Assembly: GCF_001625215.2 (NCBI RefSeq)
Contig: NC_030389.2
Coordinates: 44,939,454-45,003,453 of the forward strand
Source of the DNA: Daucus carota subsp. sativus
Lineage: Eukaryota > Streptophyta > Magnoliopsida > Apiales > Apiaceae
Length of the DNA: 64,000 nucleotides
Reading direction: 5' to 3'
In this document: positions 11,958-23,730 of the stretch, in pieces
Layout of the letters: each line of letters opens with the position of its first letter
Position numbering within the stretch: the first letter of the stretch is position 1
Notes under the pieces: generated by a model
The model's input: only the letters and a program-made list of their open reading frames with translations
What the model was told of the DNA's origin: nothing
Database searches by the model: none
Made by a program: the position numbers and the translations under genes

Positions 11958-14069
11958 GGGCTTAAATGGAAGTAAAATGCACACCAAATGAACTTCAAAT
12001 GAGATTTAAATAGCAAGTCAATTATTATTTATTTATTTCTTAGATGAAGCAACTTTGTGTTAAGTCCTTTTTGGGCTGGATGTGGAGGGAATTGGAAATG
12101 AATGAACACAAATTTGTTGTTCAGCCAACCATTGATCTAGCCTTATCGTCTAGAGTAAACGGCCGAGAGTTCATATGCTGATTTTATAATCTGATGAAGA
12201 TGGATATTGATATATCTTTACTATACTATACGAATTTATATTATATGGTATGAAGGGAGAACGGGGGAGAGAGACGAACAAGTGTCACATCCTTGAAGTA
12301 TAATCACTGACACCTTCACATTAGCAAATACAAAATACTAAATTTCAGAAAGAATAATAAGATTTTGTTTTTTGATTGGTTTGTGGAAAATAAGATAGAT
12401 ATTTTAGGTTAATTAGCATTTGACCATCAAGTTTATCTTCACCACTAGTTATATTCCCGTGGTATCTTCTAGACTACAATCGTCTTCCTTCAGACTTTTT
12501 TGTGAAGAAAAGTTGTGCAGCTTACACGTATTATGATATTGCATACTATGTAATTCTGTATTTTGTCTTTCTACTTTCGAGATCTTAGACTGGACACACA
12601 GCAAGAAATTGCTTGCAAATTAGTAAATTTATTTTCACATACAGCGAACATATCTTCCATTTAAGTATGGTGAGATGTACCGAACTTAGTCATACGTTGT
12701 AGAGTAAAGATGATGTCTTAATGACTACCTAACATAGATTTTAATGTGTATGTGCTCCTCTAACATCTTTGGAGACATGATCCTGTCAGTGCAGACTCTT
12801 TTCTTTTGTCAATCATTCACACCAACCTGTTGAATGTATATTTCTAATTTACAGGCTATGGTTTTCAGTGAGAGTACCCATATCTCTGTGTACAATGGTG
12901 TGTTATGTGCAGAGATATGGGAATAACCTGTCCATAACCCATACCCCTTTCCCCAGCCTTGGTGTGGACCAAATGAAATGGGTGCTGGTGCCTGTCACAA
13001 TCTAGAGAGTGACTAGAATAGAAAAACCAAAGGAGTTAGGGTCCTATATTCTATACAGGTGTATCTATGTGCTCCTCTCCTTCTACTAAATGTAGCATGG
13101 CCTAGATTTATTCAACAAAAGTGTATTGAAATACAGTACCTGATTTGTGTGCTAAAAGAAAGGGTGAAGCTCAGCCTCTTCTTCACTAACCACTTGGTTA
13201 TAGGATCCTTGGTTATACTTACTTCCAACAGCTCTAGAAACATAACCCCTTGTCTGTAGCATAGATTAGTCGACTTGGAATTTTATATGAGCTTTTTATA
13301 GTTATATATTCTAAATATATAATATGTAATATTCCTATGGAAATATCCCAACAAAGTTGGAACAAGGTTATATCGAGGGCAGGTGGTAAGTGTGTACTGT
13401 TTGTGAAAGGAGGTTTTAAGTCCAAAATATTTGTATGCTGTTTGGATTTTGGCGTATAGCAAATATTATATGTCAGTAACTTAGAATGTTAGATTGAAAA
13501 TGTTATGTTATTACTTTTGTTGTTCTTAGGCTAATAAATAGCGGTGAAAATGTGCGCTGATCGCAGATAGCTGAGAACCACGTATTTGTATTAGTGCATA
13601 GCCCCCAAAAAATAGTAAGCCAGTAATATCTGATTCAGCAGAGCAAGTGTCTGCAGCTAGGAAGCACCGACTCGGATACGTCGACACGGGACACGGGGAT
13701 TCTCCAATTCTCAAAGAGTCTTGGATACGGGACACGGCAAAAAAAATAATCATAAAAAAACATAATATTTATATATGTTAAATATTGGATTATATTCATA
13801 ATAATAGAGTTTCTTTCATGATGAGACACATATCTATTCTGCATTTTCATTTGAATGATCATCTTGTATATATATATTCTGTATATATATATAAGAAAGT
13901 AGGAGATGTAGTGATATGTATATAAACGTATATCTGATTGTGTATATATGCGGATAGAAGATGAAAAGAGCTGACTGCTGAGCAATATTATAAAAGAGAT
14001 GGGTTAGGTTAAATAAGATATGGGCTGGGCTGACTTAAAAAAAACATATGGGTTAGGGTTTTTTTAAAG
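11958..14069. other. Intergenic, no gene seen
   Basis: Between galactinol synthase and the polygalacturonase. No coding similarity was found. It contains a hairpin at 12,854–12,940, AT-dinucleotide runs near 13,870–13,900, and at 13,660–13,735 a GC-rich stretch (cgacacgggacacgggg) related in wording to the minisatellite block at 14,070–14,240. The two together may be the ends of an unclassified non-autonomous element. Confidence 0.4.
12854..12940. other. Imperfect hairpin, miRNA-precursor-like
   Basis: cccatatctctg (12877–12888) pairs perfectly with cagagatatggg (12910–12921) around a 21-nt loop. After an asymmetric bulge, ggctatgg (12854–12861) pairs with ccataaccc (12932–12940). The arm length is in the range of plant miRNA precursors, but the sequence matches no miRNA family I recognise, and inverted repeats are common in such DNA. 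Confidence 0.35.
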
Positions 14070-14155
14070 GGCCGTGTCGGCCGCGTGTCGGCCGTGTGTC
14101 GGCCGCGTGTCGGCCGTGTGTCGGCCGCGTGTCGGCCGTGTGTCGGCCGCGTGTC
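14070..14155. repeat. GC-rich minisatellite, alternating 11-bp units
   Basis: Seven full copies of ggccgYgtgtc run without a break from 14,079 to 14,155, strictly alternating C and T at the variable base, so the higher-order unit is 22 bp. A truncated copy starts the array at 14,070. Further cgtgtcggccgtgtcgg and gtcggacacg words follow to about 14,240. It is far more GC-rich than the surrounding DNA. An 87-codon ORF across it is a by-product of the repeat. Confidence 0.9.
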
Positions 14156-14646
14156 ATGTGCTGACACGCCACACGGCGAGTCGGACACGTACTCAGCCGA
14201 GTCGCCGTGTCGGCCGTGTCGGACACGGACACGGCGGCCTTTTTGAAGTATCAGAGTCTTTATATCCAGCCAACCATTCTTTTAGAGTTCAGGTCACTGA
14301 AACATCCTTACATGCAAAGCATGTAGACTTTAGTTGAAATTCATCACCTTTGGTTGATATGAGAAACATACATTATCACAATTTTTTCCCACTGCATGAA
14401 AATTACTAGGCAGACATAAATGGTATTACTTATGTAAATTTAATAACTAGATTATTGGAAAAATATATTACCACACCTAAACTTGGAGTTTGTGTGCGTG
14501 CATCACTGTAGAATTCTATACTGTTACAGACATGCTCTCTTACAATTTACAAGCAACACTCCTTATCAGTCTCTTGGCTACTGTGTTTATATGTTTACTA
14601 CCTAGCAAGGAAAAAAAGACCATATATATTCTATAGTAGTGAAGAT
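14156..14646. other. Flank of the minisatellite and 3' UTR of the polygalacturonase
   Basis: The first 100 bp are GC-rich words related to the minisatellite. The remainder is AT-rich and probably includes the polygalacturonase 3' UTR. No other feature is seen. Confidence 0.4.
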
Positions 14647-17448
14647 TTAACAGACATCATGATAAGTCTGAATCTGGTTTTTCAGTGGCTTGCCGTTCTT
14701 TAAGCAATCTATTGGAGGTACTGTCTCGGAGTACAATTCTCCAAATGTACGCCAGCAGAACGGATCATACATGTGGTAGCGTTCTTGCAGAGGTTTTAGT
14801 TCTATGGTGTTTAAGGTAACCTCTGTACACGGAAGGCTGTCACTGCAGGCAAAGTGCACAGGTTTTACTGTATATGTTCCTCTTATCCTTTCATATGTGA
14901 TTCCTGATAAAGCCACAGCAGTTGTTTGGTTCTTGCACTTGCTTTTGTCGCAGTAGAATTGGTCAATTATGATTGGAACTTGGACTTCGGAAACTTGAAT
15001 ATTTGAGAATAATACTCCTTGCACAGAACCCGAACCACCCTGTATAGTAGCCGAGTTAGCTAAATTGCTTGTCATTCAAAAATGAGGCAATTTGTACATG
15101 AAGGATCTAAAAATTATGTGCTATTTTCATAATATTTAGATAAACTGTAAAGGGTTTACATTCATACCTGCCAGGTCTTTATTCTTACACCATTCATTGT
15201 GTTATGCATGTTGACGTCTCTAACAGTAATGTTTGCCACACATGCTTTTGTGTTATCTTTTCCTAACCCTCCTATGCTGATCCCATGTCCTGGTCCGCAA
15301 TTGACATTGTGAATATATACATTTGAACATCCAGTCTGTATTGAGATACAGTCATCTCCTGCACACACAATAAAAGGTATCATAATACGTGCTTATCGTA
15401 GTCTCCATGCGCAAGCACATTATTTGTTTGTGACACATGAGATTAGTTCTATGTTCCCTGAATTGCTAAGAGATGAATATGGCTGAAACTTTAACCTTGG
15501 CAAGTGACACAAGATTCTGGTAAGTTGTAGATTAAGAATGACAGTATTGATGATATCTGGGGGATTTGTTAAAATTACTTATTTTACTGTAATATGTCGC
15601 AGAGTTGATCCTTATATACGTACTAATCACACTGAAATTTGCTTATTGACGCCTATCATACTATAATTTGACATCGAATGAGGTGTTACACAGACAAAAC
15701 AACAGTTGTGCCTTACCGCAAGCAAGGTTTGTATTGTGGATTACCACTTCTCTTGAGTTCTGTAAGTGAATTCCATCAGTATTAGGGCTATCTGCTGGAG
15801 ACAAAACGTTCATGCTGTACACTGAAACTCCCACACAATTGTCAAACTTGAGATGGCACTGGGGGCTGTTTCGAATTGTTATTCCAGTGACTGTCACATT
15901 AAAACTCCCGTAAAACCTCAGTGCCTGTGCAGCAGAAGGATCTGTTAGGTTTATTGACAAGGTTTAACTTTCAAAAAACTGCACTACGAATAGGCTGGAG
16001 CAGTCCTTACAGTTGGCTTGATGTTTGGCATCTTCCCAACAAGTGAGCTGCTTACCTGTCACAAATTATATGGGAGCAATATATATCAAATGGCTCGTAG
16101 ATTTTAGATAATTTTTTATGAAAGATCAGGTAAGTAGTTACAGGAGTTTGTAGATTCTCTGCAACTGAGTTGTTCAATGGAACAATTAGTTCAACTTCGC
16201 CATCTAGAGGATCATTTGATGAGTAGTCTTGCCACCAAATCGCTCCTCTGCCATCAATAAAGCCCTTCCCCTGAACTGTGATTCCTACTAGTTTCGTAAA
16301 TTCAAGCCATTGATAAAGACCAGAGCCAAAAGGCTTGAAGTTTGTTGGAGCTAATATTGTACCATCAAGCTGTAAAAATACACAATTTTAGCATACTAAA
16401 CTGCTAGGTGCTAGTTGACAGCCCTTTCCATGATGAAATATGTAAATACAATGAGAATGTATACAAGGCCAATCACGAAGTCGATACTTTAGGCAGAGAA
16501 GGTGTTTACTGAAGTTGGATTAGAGTGCAGAGTAGCATCAGCTACTCCATGTTAGCAGCTTGTTTTTGGATGAAAAGGTACAAGTACATATTACTGCTAT
16601 TCTATTTACTTGTTAAGTGACTAATGAGATATTTTCAGAAGAAGAGTATCATTGTCTACCTGGAAAACAATGTTATGTTGACAATAAGGACCAGAGAATG
16701 AGATGGGCCCCACAAGGAACTCGTACTTAGATGGGATAATGATGGTGGAAGCCTCAACTTTACAAGCAGCAGCCCATGCAGCTTGAAATGCCTGTCATTT
16801 GGAATGAGAGACATTACTGTAAGTTTCGCTCTGTAATTCTTGTATTCTTTAGCTTTATTTAGTGACTAAATCATAATTGTTCTGCTGCACACTAAGACAT
16901 TATTGTGAATTGTTCTCTAAATACATTATAAACATGGTACTCCTCAAATTACCGAGGCCAGCCTTAAGTTCTGCTTAATTGGGGAATGATAAATAAGAGA
17001 AACTTTAAGTACTCATGAACACTTTGCCTTCACTAAGAGTGGAATTGGGGGATAGCATGCATATTTGCCAACTGTAAGCATAAAACTTAAAACTGCATTT
17101 GCAGAACAAATTTGAAAAAGACTTAGGCTTTACCTTTGTGTCATCTGTTTTCCCATCCCCTTTGGCACCAAAATGTAATACATCAAATATGACAGCTGAA
17201 TTGTGACCGGTCTTTGGAGGCCCTGGAGTCGCAGGAGGTGAAATTTTCGGTTTTGATCTGCTGCCATGGTTGTGTTGATGATTGCTGCCATGATTTTTTT
17301 CTTTTTTCTTGTACATTGAAGTTCTAAATCTTCTGCTCTGCCTCCAGTGCTTGCCTCTTCTAGCATTGCAAGTCCCGAACGTCGCAGACCAGATCAATAA
17401 GGACACTAGAAGTACTAATGTGAGGCTTTTGAAGGTAAAAGGACTCAT
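14647..17448 (-). CDS. Polygalacturonase / exopolygalacturonase-like (GH28), seven exons
   Basis: Minus-strand exons 17448–17134, 16791–16660, 16369–16142, 16055–16011 (a 45-nt micro-exon), 15924–15717, 15358–15168 and 15039–14647 give 503 residues with consistent phases. All four conserved GH28 blocks are present: SPNTDGIH (NTD at 288–290), GDDC (D311, D312), CGPGHGIS (H334) and RIK (368–370). The enzyme hydrolyses alpha-1,4-galacturonosyl links of pectin in the cell wall. Residues 6–24 are a hydrophobic signal peptide. Next comes a basic Arg/Lys/His-rich stretch and a proline-rich linker (about 30–80) before the [17 protein letters not shown] block that opens the beta-helix domain. The ATG at 17448 is preferred to one at 17550 because a TATA-like box lies between them. 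The substrate mode (endo or exo) cannot be read from the sequence. Confidence 0.93.
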
Positions 17449-17500
17449 TTTGAAAGAAAAAAATATTGTTTCTGCAGACAACGGAGGAGATATTTGGAGC

Positions 17501-17507
17501 TTAAATA
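17501..17507 (-). promoter_or_regulatory. TATA-like box of the polygalacturonase
   Basis: The minus strand reads tcctatttaagctcc about 55 bp upstream of the chosen ATG. It implies a short 5' UTR and supports the downstream start. Confidence 0.45.
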
Positions 17508-18885
17508 GGATGAGTTCTTCCAAGCCATGCAACTGTGCAGACATGAACAAAAGTCTTCACTGAATCGAGGTAAATTTGTATTTATTCTACCTCATTATCA
17601 TAATTATTTACTATTTTATTTCCTTTTGTAATAATTTAGTTGCGTTTTTCATTTGGCCCACCACTGGTAAAACAAAATAGTATTGCATGTGACTTACAAG
17701 TTACAACTGCTGAAACATAAAGATTGTTCAGGAGACCTTTTGAAAAATGGACTTTTGAGTGAAAAATTCTTAAATGTATATGACTCGAGTTAGTTTCACT
17801 GGCTCGATTTAAAAAGAGTTCGCAACTTATGAACATGTTTGCATGACTTGTATTATCTGAATTGACTCATTTTCGAGTTTTCGTTATATGTTTCTGTAAC
17901 TGCCACATTCTGCTATTATTTTTCTGCTACTAGTTTTTACATAATAAGCAAAACAGAAGGTACGCATGTGATCAGTGGGTCTGCAGCTAGTCAAAAGAAC
18001 TGATCATAGCAGCTCGTGTATATATGAAATAATGAAAATATGATCACATGCAAACACTGCTTTGCAGATCACGGGGCAACACTCTCAGAGTCTGAGTACT
18101 TGTGCATAAGTTTAAGAGTACTTGCAGCACGACTAAACCCAGGTACTAAACTATAGTAGCCGACATTTTAGTAATTTGGCATGGTATCTTCATATTTGGT
18201 TACCTTTTGTGATCACATTCGTCAAAATTTTTAACTGATCGTCGTTCTTCTTAAAACAGAATCCCTTGGTCGTTCTTTTCTGATTATATTTCAACACAAA
18301 TTTATAATGTGGTCGTGTATTCCCACTTGTCAGACATTGCTATGATTGTGGGCACCAAGCGAATTTTCGATAAACGCCTTTATATTTTCAAATTTCATGA
18401 ATGTTTTTTTTATAAAATTTAGAATGGTGAGCAAATACAGAAGGAGCTTAGGCCCCTTAGTAGATACGCCCCTGATCGCAATACCGCTTGCTCTGTTTTG
18501 GTATTCAATTATAAGTCATAAGTAATTACGTCTTATCGAATTCCTCAAAATTCTGATGTTCTTAATGCAGTGAGAGTGGCATCAATGTGCTTGGAGCAGA
18601 CATTTGGAAGGAAAGAATTGATTGAGAAAGACCCTTTATGAATGAACCTGTCTTTTTGTGATAAACACACTCGTGAACTTCTTCTCTTTTGTCTATTTAT
18701 CTCGTGAACTTAACTCACATCATATGCTCATATGACCATGGTGCAGATTCTAATACACCAACATATACACAAACTGCACATTATTGTGTTATGCAGATCA
18801 GTAGCTAGTTAATTGTTTGTAACAGAAAACGATAAGTATGGAGGATACGCATTGCGGCGATGAATTGAGACTCTGGTCCCGCTTG

Positions 18886-19030
18886 ATTTAGAGCTTAGTT
18901 TCCGACTTGGAAAATTAAACTTTTGAGACGGATATGATAGAACAACTCAAAAGGTAAAATTTAGAGGTTAGTTTCTGACTTGGAAAATTAGACTCTGAGA
19001 CGGATCAAACAGAACAACTCAAAAGCTAAA
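18886..19030. repeat. Two-copy tandem repeat of about 73 bp
   Basis: Units start at about 18,886 and 18,960. Both contain ttagtttcYgacttggaaaatta, then gagacggat and agaacaactcaaaag, with scattered differences. It sits directly left of the TRIM-like LTR fragment and may belong to the same insertion. Confidence 0.7.
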
Positions 19031-19047
19031 AATATTACTATATTAGT

Positions 19048-19200
19048 TGTCCCACATCGGATGGGGAATGACATATAGGTAAAATATAAACTGTCAAAAT
19101 AACTTCAATAGTATTAAGCTTTTTGTGAGATATCCAAAAACAAAGCCATGCAAGTTGAGTCAAAAGAAACTTAACTGGCCAGTAAGTGGTATCATAGGGA
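19048..19200 (+). mobile_element. TRIM-like LTR fragment with degenerate primer site
   Basis: Begins tgtcccacatcgg, the conserved start of many plant TRIM LTRs, and about 140 bp later reads tggtatcatag (19,187–19,197), close to the iMet tRNA primer site tggtatcagag. No internal domain or second LTR was found. Short, old and truncated; the assignment rests on these two motifs and their spacing. Confidence 0.45.
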
Positions 19201-20536
19201 GGTGTGTCGTTATAATATACTTTCGAGTTCAATTTTATTTGTGCATCGACAATTTAAACAAGTTTTTTGGAATATGTCTCTTAGTGTCACAGTAGTAAAA
19301 TGTTGGTGATTTTGATGTTTGTATTGTGCATGTGAATCTAGAGTTGGACCGTGATCAACATTCCTCTTTCTCGCCAACACTGGCGACAACAATTTGGCAG
19401 ATTGTCCATTTCTATTTGTTTGTATTTTCGATGATGTGCATATATACTCGTGTAAATTTGTCAGTTTATCTCGTAGAAAAAACAGATGAATCATTTGTTG
19501 TTGGTGTATTTTACACTAATCTAGCTTGGGACTTCCAGCACCAGCTAACTTATATTTCGGCGTTGTACAAGTTAATTTCAAAATTTAATTTTAGGGTTAA
19601 TAGGCTCAATGGGTCATGGCAAAAAATAAATAAAAATAGCAGGCTTGACCACAGGTTAAAAAGTAGGGTTTGATAGTCTTGGCTCCATGGGTATGGGGTT
19701 GGAATGAGAAATCCGGTCCAGGTGGTATAGATTTAAGGTGTCATATCTGATATCATCTATTTGGTTGAGTGCTGGAATAAATATATTAAATTAGAAAACA
19801 TTAAGTTACTCATTTATAGTAATAAAAAAAATATTATTACTATTATATATTTTTGTATCATTGATTATTCTTGTATTAAATATTAATATTTAATTACTTA
19901 AATAGAGATAAAAATTAAAAATGAAATTTATTCCCACCATTTCATACCCACCTACTCACTACTCCTTTGGGTATCAAACCCATATCTTGTGAATTTGAAG
20001 TATGAGTTTGAAAGTATATTTTCTTAAACCAAACACCAGCTATGGGTTTGGAATGAACAAAATATTTCACATTCCCGTCAACCAAACAACCCCTAATTCT
20101 TCGGACTCTCTCAGTCGCCGTGCATCAATGTTTTGTTACGTATGGCATGTTACGTATGGCTGCGATCACCGCCTGATCATATTATCGAGCAGATCCCCGT
20201 AAAGATCGCATGCTTAAAGTCTATAATTACATGCACTTCTGCAAATCATAGCATGCCTTGATAAAATCTGCATAAATATGATATGTTTCTGTGCAGAGAA
20301 AGTGAAAAGTGAAGACAGATGAGAATATCATTGGTACCTGTTGTTTCATCATCAATAACAATATCTTGATTCTACTTCCTTCAACGTATTGCAATTGTTG
20401 TGGAGCAGATTTGGAGCAGATTCTAGCATCCCCATGCATCACACACAAAATTGGATGCATGATAGCAAGACTTCAGACTAGAAGTAGAAACTTTAAAAAT
20501 TGTCTACGACATCCAATCTGCAGGGTCTAGACCGAT

Positions 20537-22537
20537 TTACAAATGACCCCTCGTTTCAATTAAACTGTTACCTATATCCAGCCTCATCTTTCTTGCTACT
20601 GCAACCTCTCTAATATGCGATGAAGTTTCAAATTCTCCTATTTCAGCATAGAAGTTGGAAGCTTGCAACCAAATTTCAGGATCCTCAGGTTCAAGGTCCA
20701 TCAGTATAGTTGTCACTCTCCTACCGACATCCTCATTTCGGTGGATCCTACAACTCCTCAACAACGAACTCCAAAGGACAGAATCGTCCTTTCTTGGTGC
20801 TTGTTTAAGAAGCTCTTCTGCATCTTCCAGCAACCCTGCACGTCCAAACAAATCCACCATACATGAATAATGTTTTAGGTCTGGAGGTATATTATAAACA
20901 GTTTTCATTAGATCAAACACCATTTTCCCCTCTTCAACAAGTCCTGAATGGTTGCACCCGTTTAATACACACAAGAATGTAACTTTATCAGGTTTCACAT
21001 CCTTTTCGGTCATTTCTTTAAGCATCCCAAGGCCTTGCATTCCCATTCCATTCCTCGCATATGCATTAATGATTGATGTAAATGACACGACGTTTACTGA
21101 GGGCAGTTCTTCAAAAATTTGGTGAGAGCATTTAACATGGCCAGATCTAGAATATGCATCAATTAAAGAGCATGAAACTGCCGAGTTGATCACAAACCCT
21201 GATTTTATCACACAACAATGAAGCATTAGGAAGCCCATCAAGCTAGCACAATTGGAAAGTGATAGTGCTTTTAGTGTGGTAGAGATACTAACTTCATCAA
21301 ATCTGATTCCCTTGGCAAGCATCATAGCAAACAACTCAACAACGTCATCAAACATGTCGTACTGCAACAGAGATGTCATCATTGAGTTACAAGATTCAAG
21401 ACTGATTTCATGATCTCCTTGAAATATAGACACTGAAGTCTCAATCTCGCCACATTTTCCATACATATCAATCAGAGCGGATTGCACATAGGCACTGCCA
21501 ACATCAAACCCTGTTTTCTTGACAAAACAATGTATCTGATTCCCTAATACAATATTCTTCTCCTCACGACATAAAGTCAACAATCCCACAAAAGAACGCA
21601 CAGATGGCTTCTTCCCCCAATATTGCATTTTAGAAAATATTTCTAGTGCTTCAAATATCAAACCACCATTTCCATATGCAGAAACCATTGAATTCCACGA
21701 AATCAAATCCTTGGGCGAAATAACTACAAATGATTTCTCAGCATCAAGCAGACATCCGCAAGCAGAATAAAAATCAACTAAAGCATTCTTAACAAATATA
21801 TTCACCTCACACCAGCCATTCTTCACTACATGACAATGCACCTGTTTCCCTTCCTCAACAAGCTCATCATTTCCACACCCACGAATCATATAACAAAACG
21901 TAAGCGCATTACCCCTAACCCCCTCCTCTCCCATACTCCTAAAAACCCCGAACAACTCCCTTGACCGCCCCGAATCACAACACCCCCTCAAAACCAAATT
22001 CCAAACAGCCAACTTCCTCTCACTCAAACCACTAAACAACCTAAACCCAACATCAAAAAAATTCATCCCCATATAAACACTAATCACTGCACTAACCACA
22101 AACACATTCAAACCAAACCCAAGAACCACCGCCCTCGAAAAAACCTCAAGCCCTCGTCGACACCACCCTGCATTACAACACACACTCAACACAGTCGAAA
22201 AAGTACTCGAACTTTCACAAACCCCCTCAACAACCATCTGTCTATACAACCAAACAGCCTCCTCAAAAAACCCACATTTGTTATACCCAGATATCATTGC
22301 ATTCCAAGTCACAACATCTCTCACAATCATTTCATCAAACAGTTGGTGTGCATAGCTTAAAGACCCGTACTTTACTTGATAATCAATGGCTTTGTTGTAT
22401 GAATATATAGTGTCTCGATCACTGGGTTGGATGTATGTGTCTAATTGTAACGAAGTGAGTGGAATTGTCGTGGGGTTGTTTTTGCATGCAATTGTTGAGA
22501 TAGCTCTGGTTAAATTTACAAGCTTTTTGCTTCTCAT
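20537..22537 (-). CDS. Pentatricopeptide repeat protein, PLS-class with E domain
   Basis: A single-exon ORF of 666 residues, typical of plant PPR genes. It has a run of P, L and S-type repeats, e.g. VVTWNAMISGYNKCGFFEEA, LISWNSMVSAYGNGGLIFEA, ALIDMYGKCGEIETSVSIF and VVSFTSIINAYARNGMGMQG. The C-terminal part (HYSCMVDLFGRAGLLEDAEE, VLWSSLLRSCRIHRN, then LEPEDPEIWLQASNFYAEIG) is the E-domain region. No DYW deaminase motif follows. PLS/E proteins bind organellar RNA and commonly specify C-to-U editing sites, recruiting a DYW partner. The N terminus (MRSKKLVNLTRAISTIACKN) is basic, with serines and threonines and few acidic residues, which fits a mitochondrial or plastid transit peptide. The RNA target is not predictable by eye. 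Confidence 0.93.
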   Translation of the reverse strand: MRSKKLVNLTRAISTIACKNNPTTIPLTSLQLDTYIQPSDRDTIYSYNKAIDYQVKYGSLSYAHQLFDEMIVRDVVTWNAMISGYNKCGFFEEAVWLYRQMVVEGVCESSSTFSTVLSVCCNAGWCRRGLEVFSRAVVLGFGLNVFVVSAVISVYMGMNFFDVGFRLFSGLSERKLAVWNLVLRGCCDSGRSRELFGVFRSMGEEGVRGNALTFCYMIRGCGNDELVEEGKQVHCHVVKNGWCEVNIFVKNALVDFYSACGCLLDAEKSFVVISPKDLISWNSMVSAYGNGGLIFEALEIFSKMQYWGKKPSVRSFVGLLTLCREEKNIVLGNQIHCFVKKTGFDVGSAYVQSALIDMYGKCGEIETSVSIFQGDHEISLESCNSMMTSLLQYDMFDDVVELFAMMLAKGIRFDEVSISTTLKALSLSNCASLMGFLMLHCCVIKSGFVINSAVSCSLIDAYSRSGHVKCSHQIFEELPSVNVVSFTSIINAYARNGMGMQGLGMLKEMTEKDVKPDKVTFLCVLNGCNHSGLVEEGKMVFDLMKTVYNIPPDLKHYSCMVDLFGRAGLLEDAEELLKQAPRKDDSVLWSSLLRSCRIHRNEDVGRRVTTILMDLEPEDPEIWLQASNFYAEIGEFETSSHIREVAVARKMRLDIGNSLIETRGHL

Positions 22538-22962
22538 AGCTCATTCATTCATTGCAGTTTAGCCCGCCTAATTCTTTTTACTGTAATGATGTAATGAAAC
22601 ATTGTAATTTAGCCCCTATCATGAATGAGTTGGTTCAACAGTTTATAATTGTCTTGGCTACGCAATTGATTTTTTCATCAATTTAAGTTTTTCAGGTAAA
22701 GGATATGCTTTTTAAGTATATGTATTTTTTTATTTAAAAAAAAACTGCATGTATTTTTTCTTACCAATTTTATCTATAGTTTCGATTATCCTTAATTATA
22801 ATTAGAATGACACCTACTAATATATGTTATTCCAATAAGTTTCTTTTGATATTACACAGAAGATGGAGAATATATGTAAATTAATTTAGTGTTGGCTTAA
22901 TATTTATAACTTACAATATTTATGACTTACAAGTAGCAAGAAGTTATATAAAGAAGAAGTTA
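22538..22962. other. 5' flank of the PPR gene
   Basis: AT-rich DNA with no recognisable coding or repeat structure, apart from the foldback element that begins at 22,963. Confidence 0.4.
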
Positions 22963-23480
22963 TATATCAAACGGGATATAATCTCGTCAAAACATCTCAT
23001 CGGGACTCGTTTAAGCCACTATAAACCAAATATATATCATTTTGCCCCATCACTATTCATATCTCTTTACTTAATCATTTATCAAAAATCAATCGTTTAT
23101 TTTTTTACTACCAAACCACTTCGAGTATCTTCATAATTGTATCTAGTATTTATCAAATGAATTAGGAATTTCTAAAACAAAATAGTTAGGATGATCACAT
23201 AAATATATATTTATAGCTAAATATTTTTTAATTACATAGCTATGTTGCTTTATTAATTCCCAAATTATTTTGGTAAATACTAGAGACAATTATGAAGGTA
23301 CTCAAAGTGGTTTTGTAGTAAAAAAAACAAACGGTTAATTTTTTATAAATGATTAAGTATAAAGATATGAATAGTAATATGGGTAAAATGATATATATTT
23401 TGTTTATAATGTCTTAAATGAGTCGATGATGGGTGGGTTAAGTGAGATATTTTGATGTAATGAGCTGCTAGTTTGATATA
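22963..23480. mobile_element. Foldback MITE of about 518 bp
   Basis: The ends read tatatcaaac and gtttgatata. The left arm (about 22,963–23,160) is the inverted, diverged copy of the right arm (about 23,270–23,480). Examples are cactattcatatctctttac against gtataaagatatgaatagta, and tttttttactaccaaaccac against gtggttttgtagtaaaaaaa. The spacer is about 110 bp. No transposase is present. The superfamily was not determined; no clear target duplication was found. Confidence 0.75.
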
Positions 23481-23730
23481 AAACGCTAAAAAAAATCCCA
23501 GATTTCCAATGTTCATTAAGCTTGCCCCATCAGTTTTTATATTTTCCACACTCTGGGCCCCAACGTAATTACTTAAAAGTTTCGAAAGCGTGTCTTTATT
23601 CTCTCTGCCTTACAAGAAGGGCAGGGAGAAGACTCGTCGTAGACTTTGTTCCTGCGAGTTGCACCACACATTGGTAGTATAGGAGAGATATATGTATGAG
23701 AAGAATTGATGATGAGTTAACAAATTAAAC

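Larger units (their letters stand above)
17560..20536. other. Intergenic, mostly unassigned
   Basis: The promoter side of the polygalacturonase and the 3' side of the PPR gene. It holds a two-copy repeat and a TRIM-like LTR fragment (listed separately). About 19,690–20,100 is AT-rich and ends in caaccaaacaacccc, typical of a MITE edge in plants, but no clean terminal repeats could be defined. No gene is supported. Confidence 0.4.
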
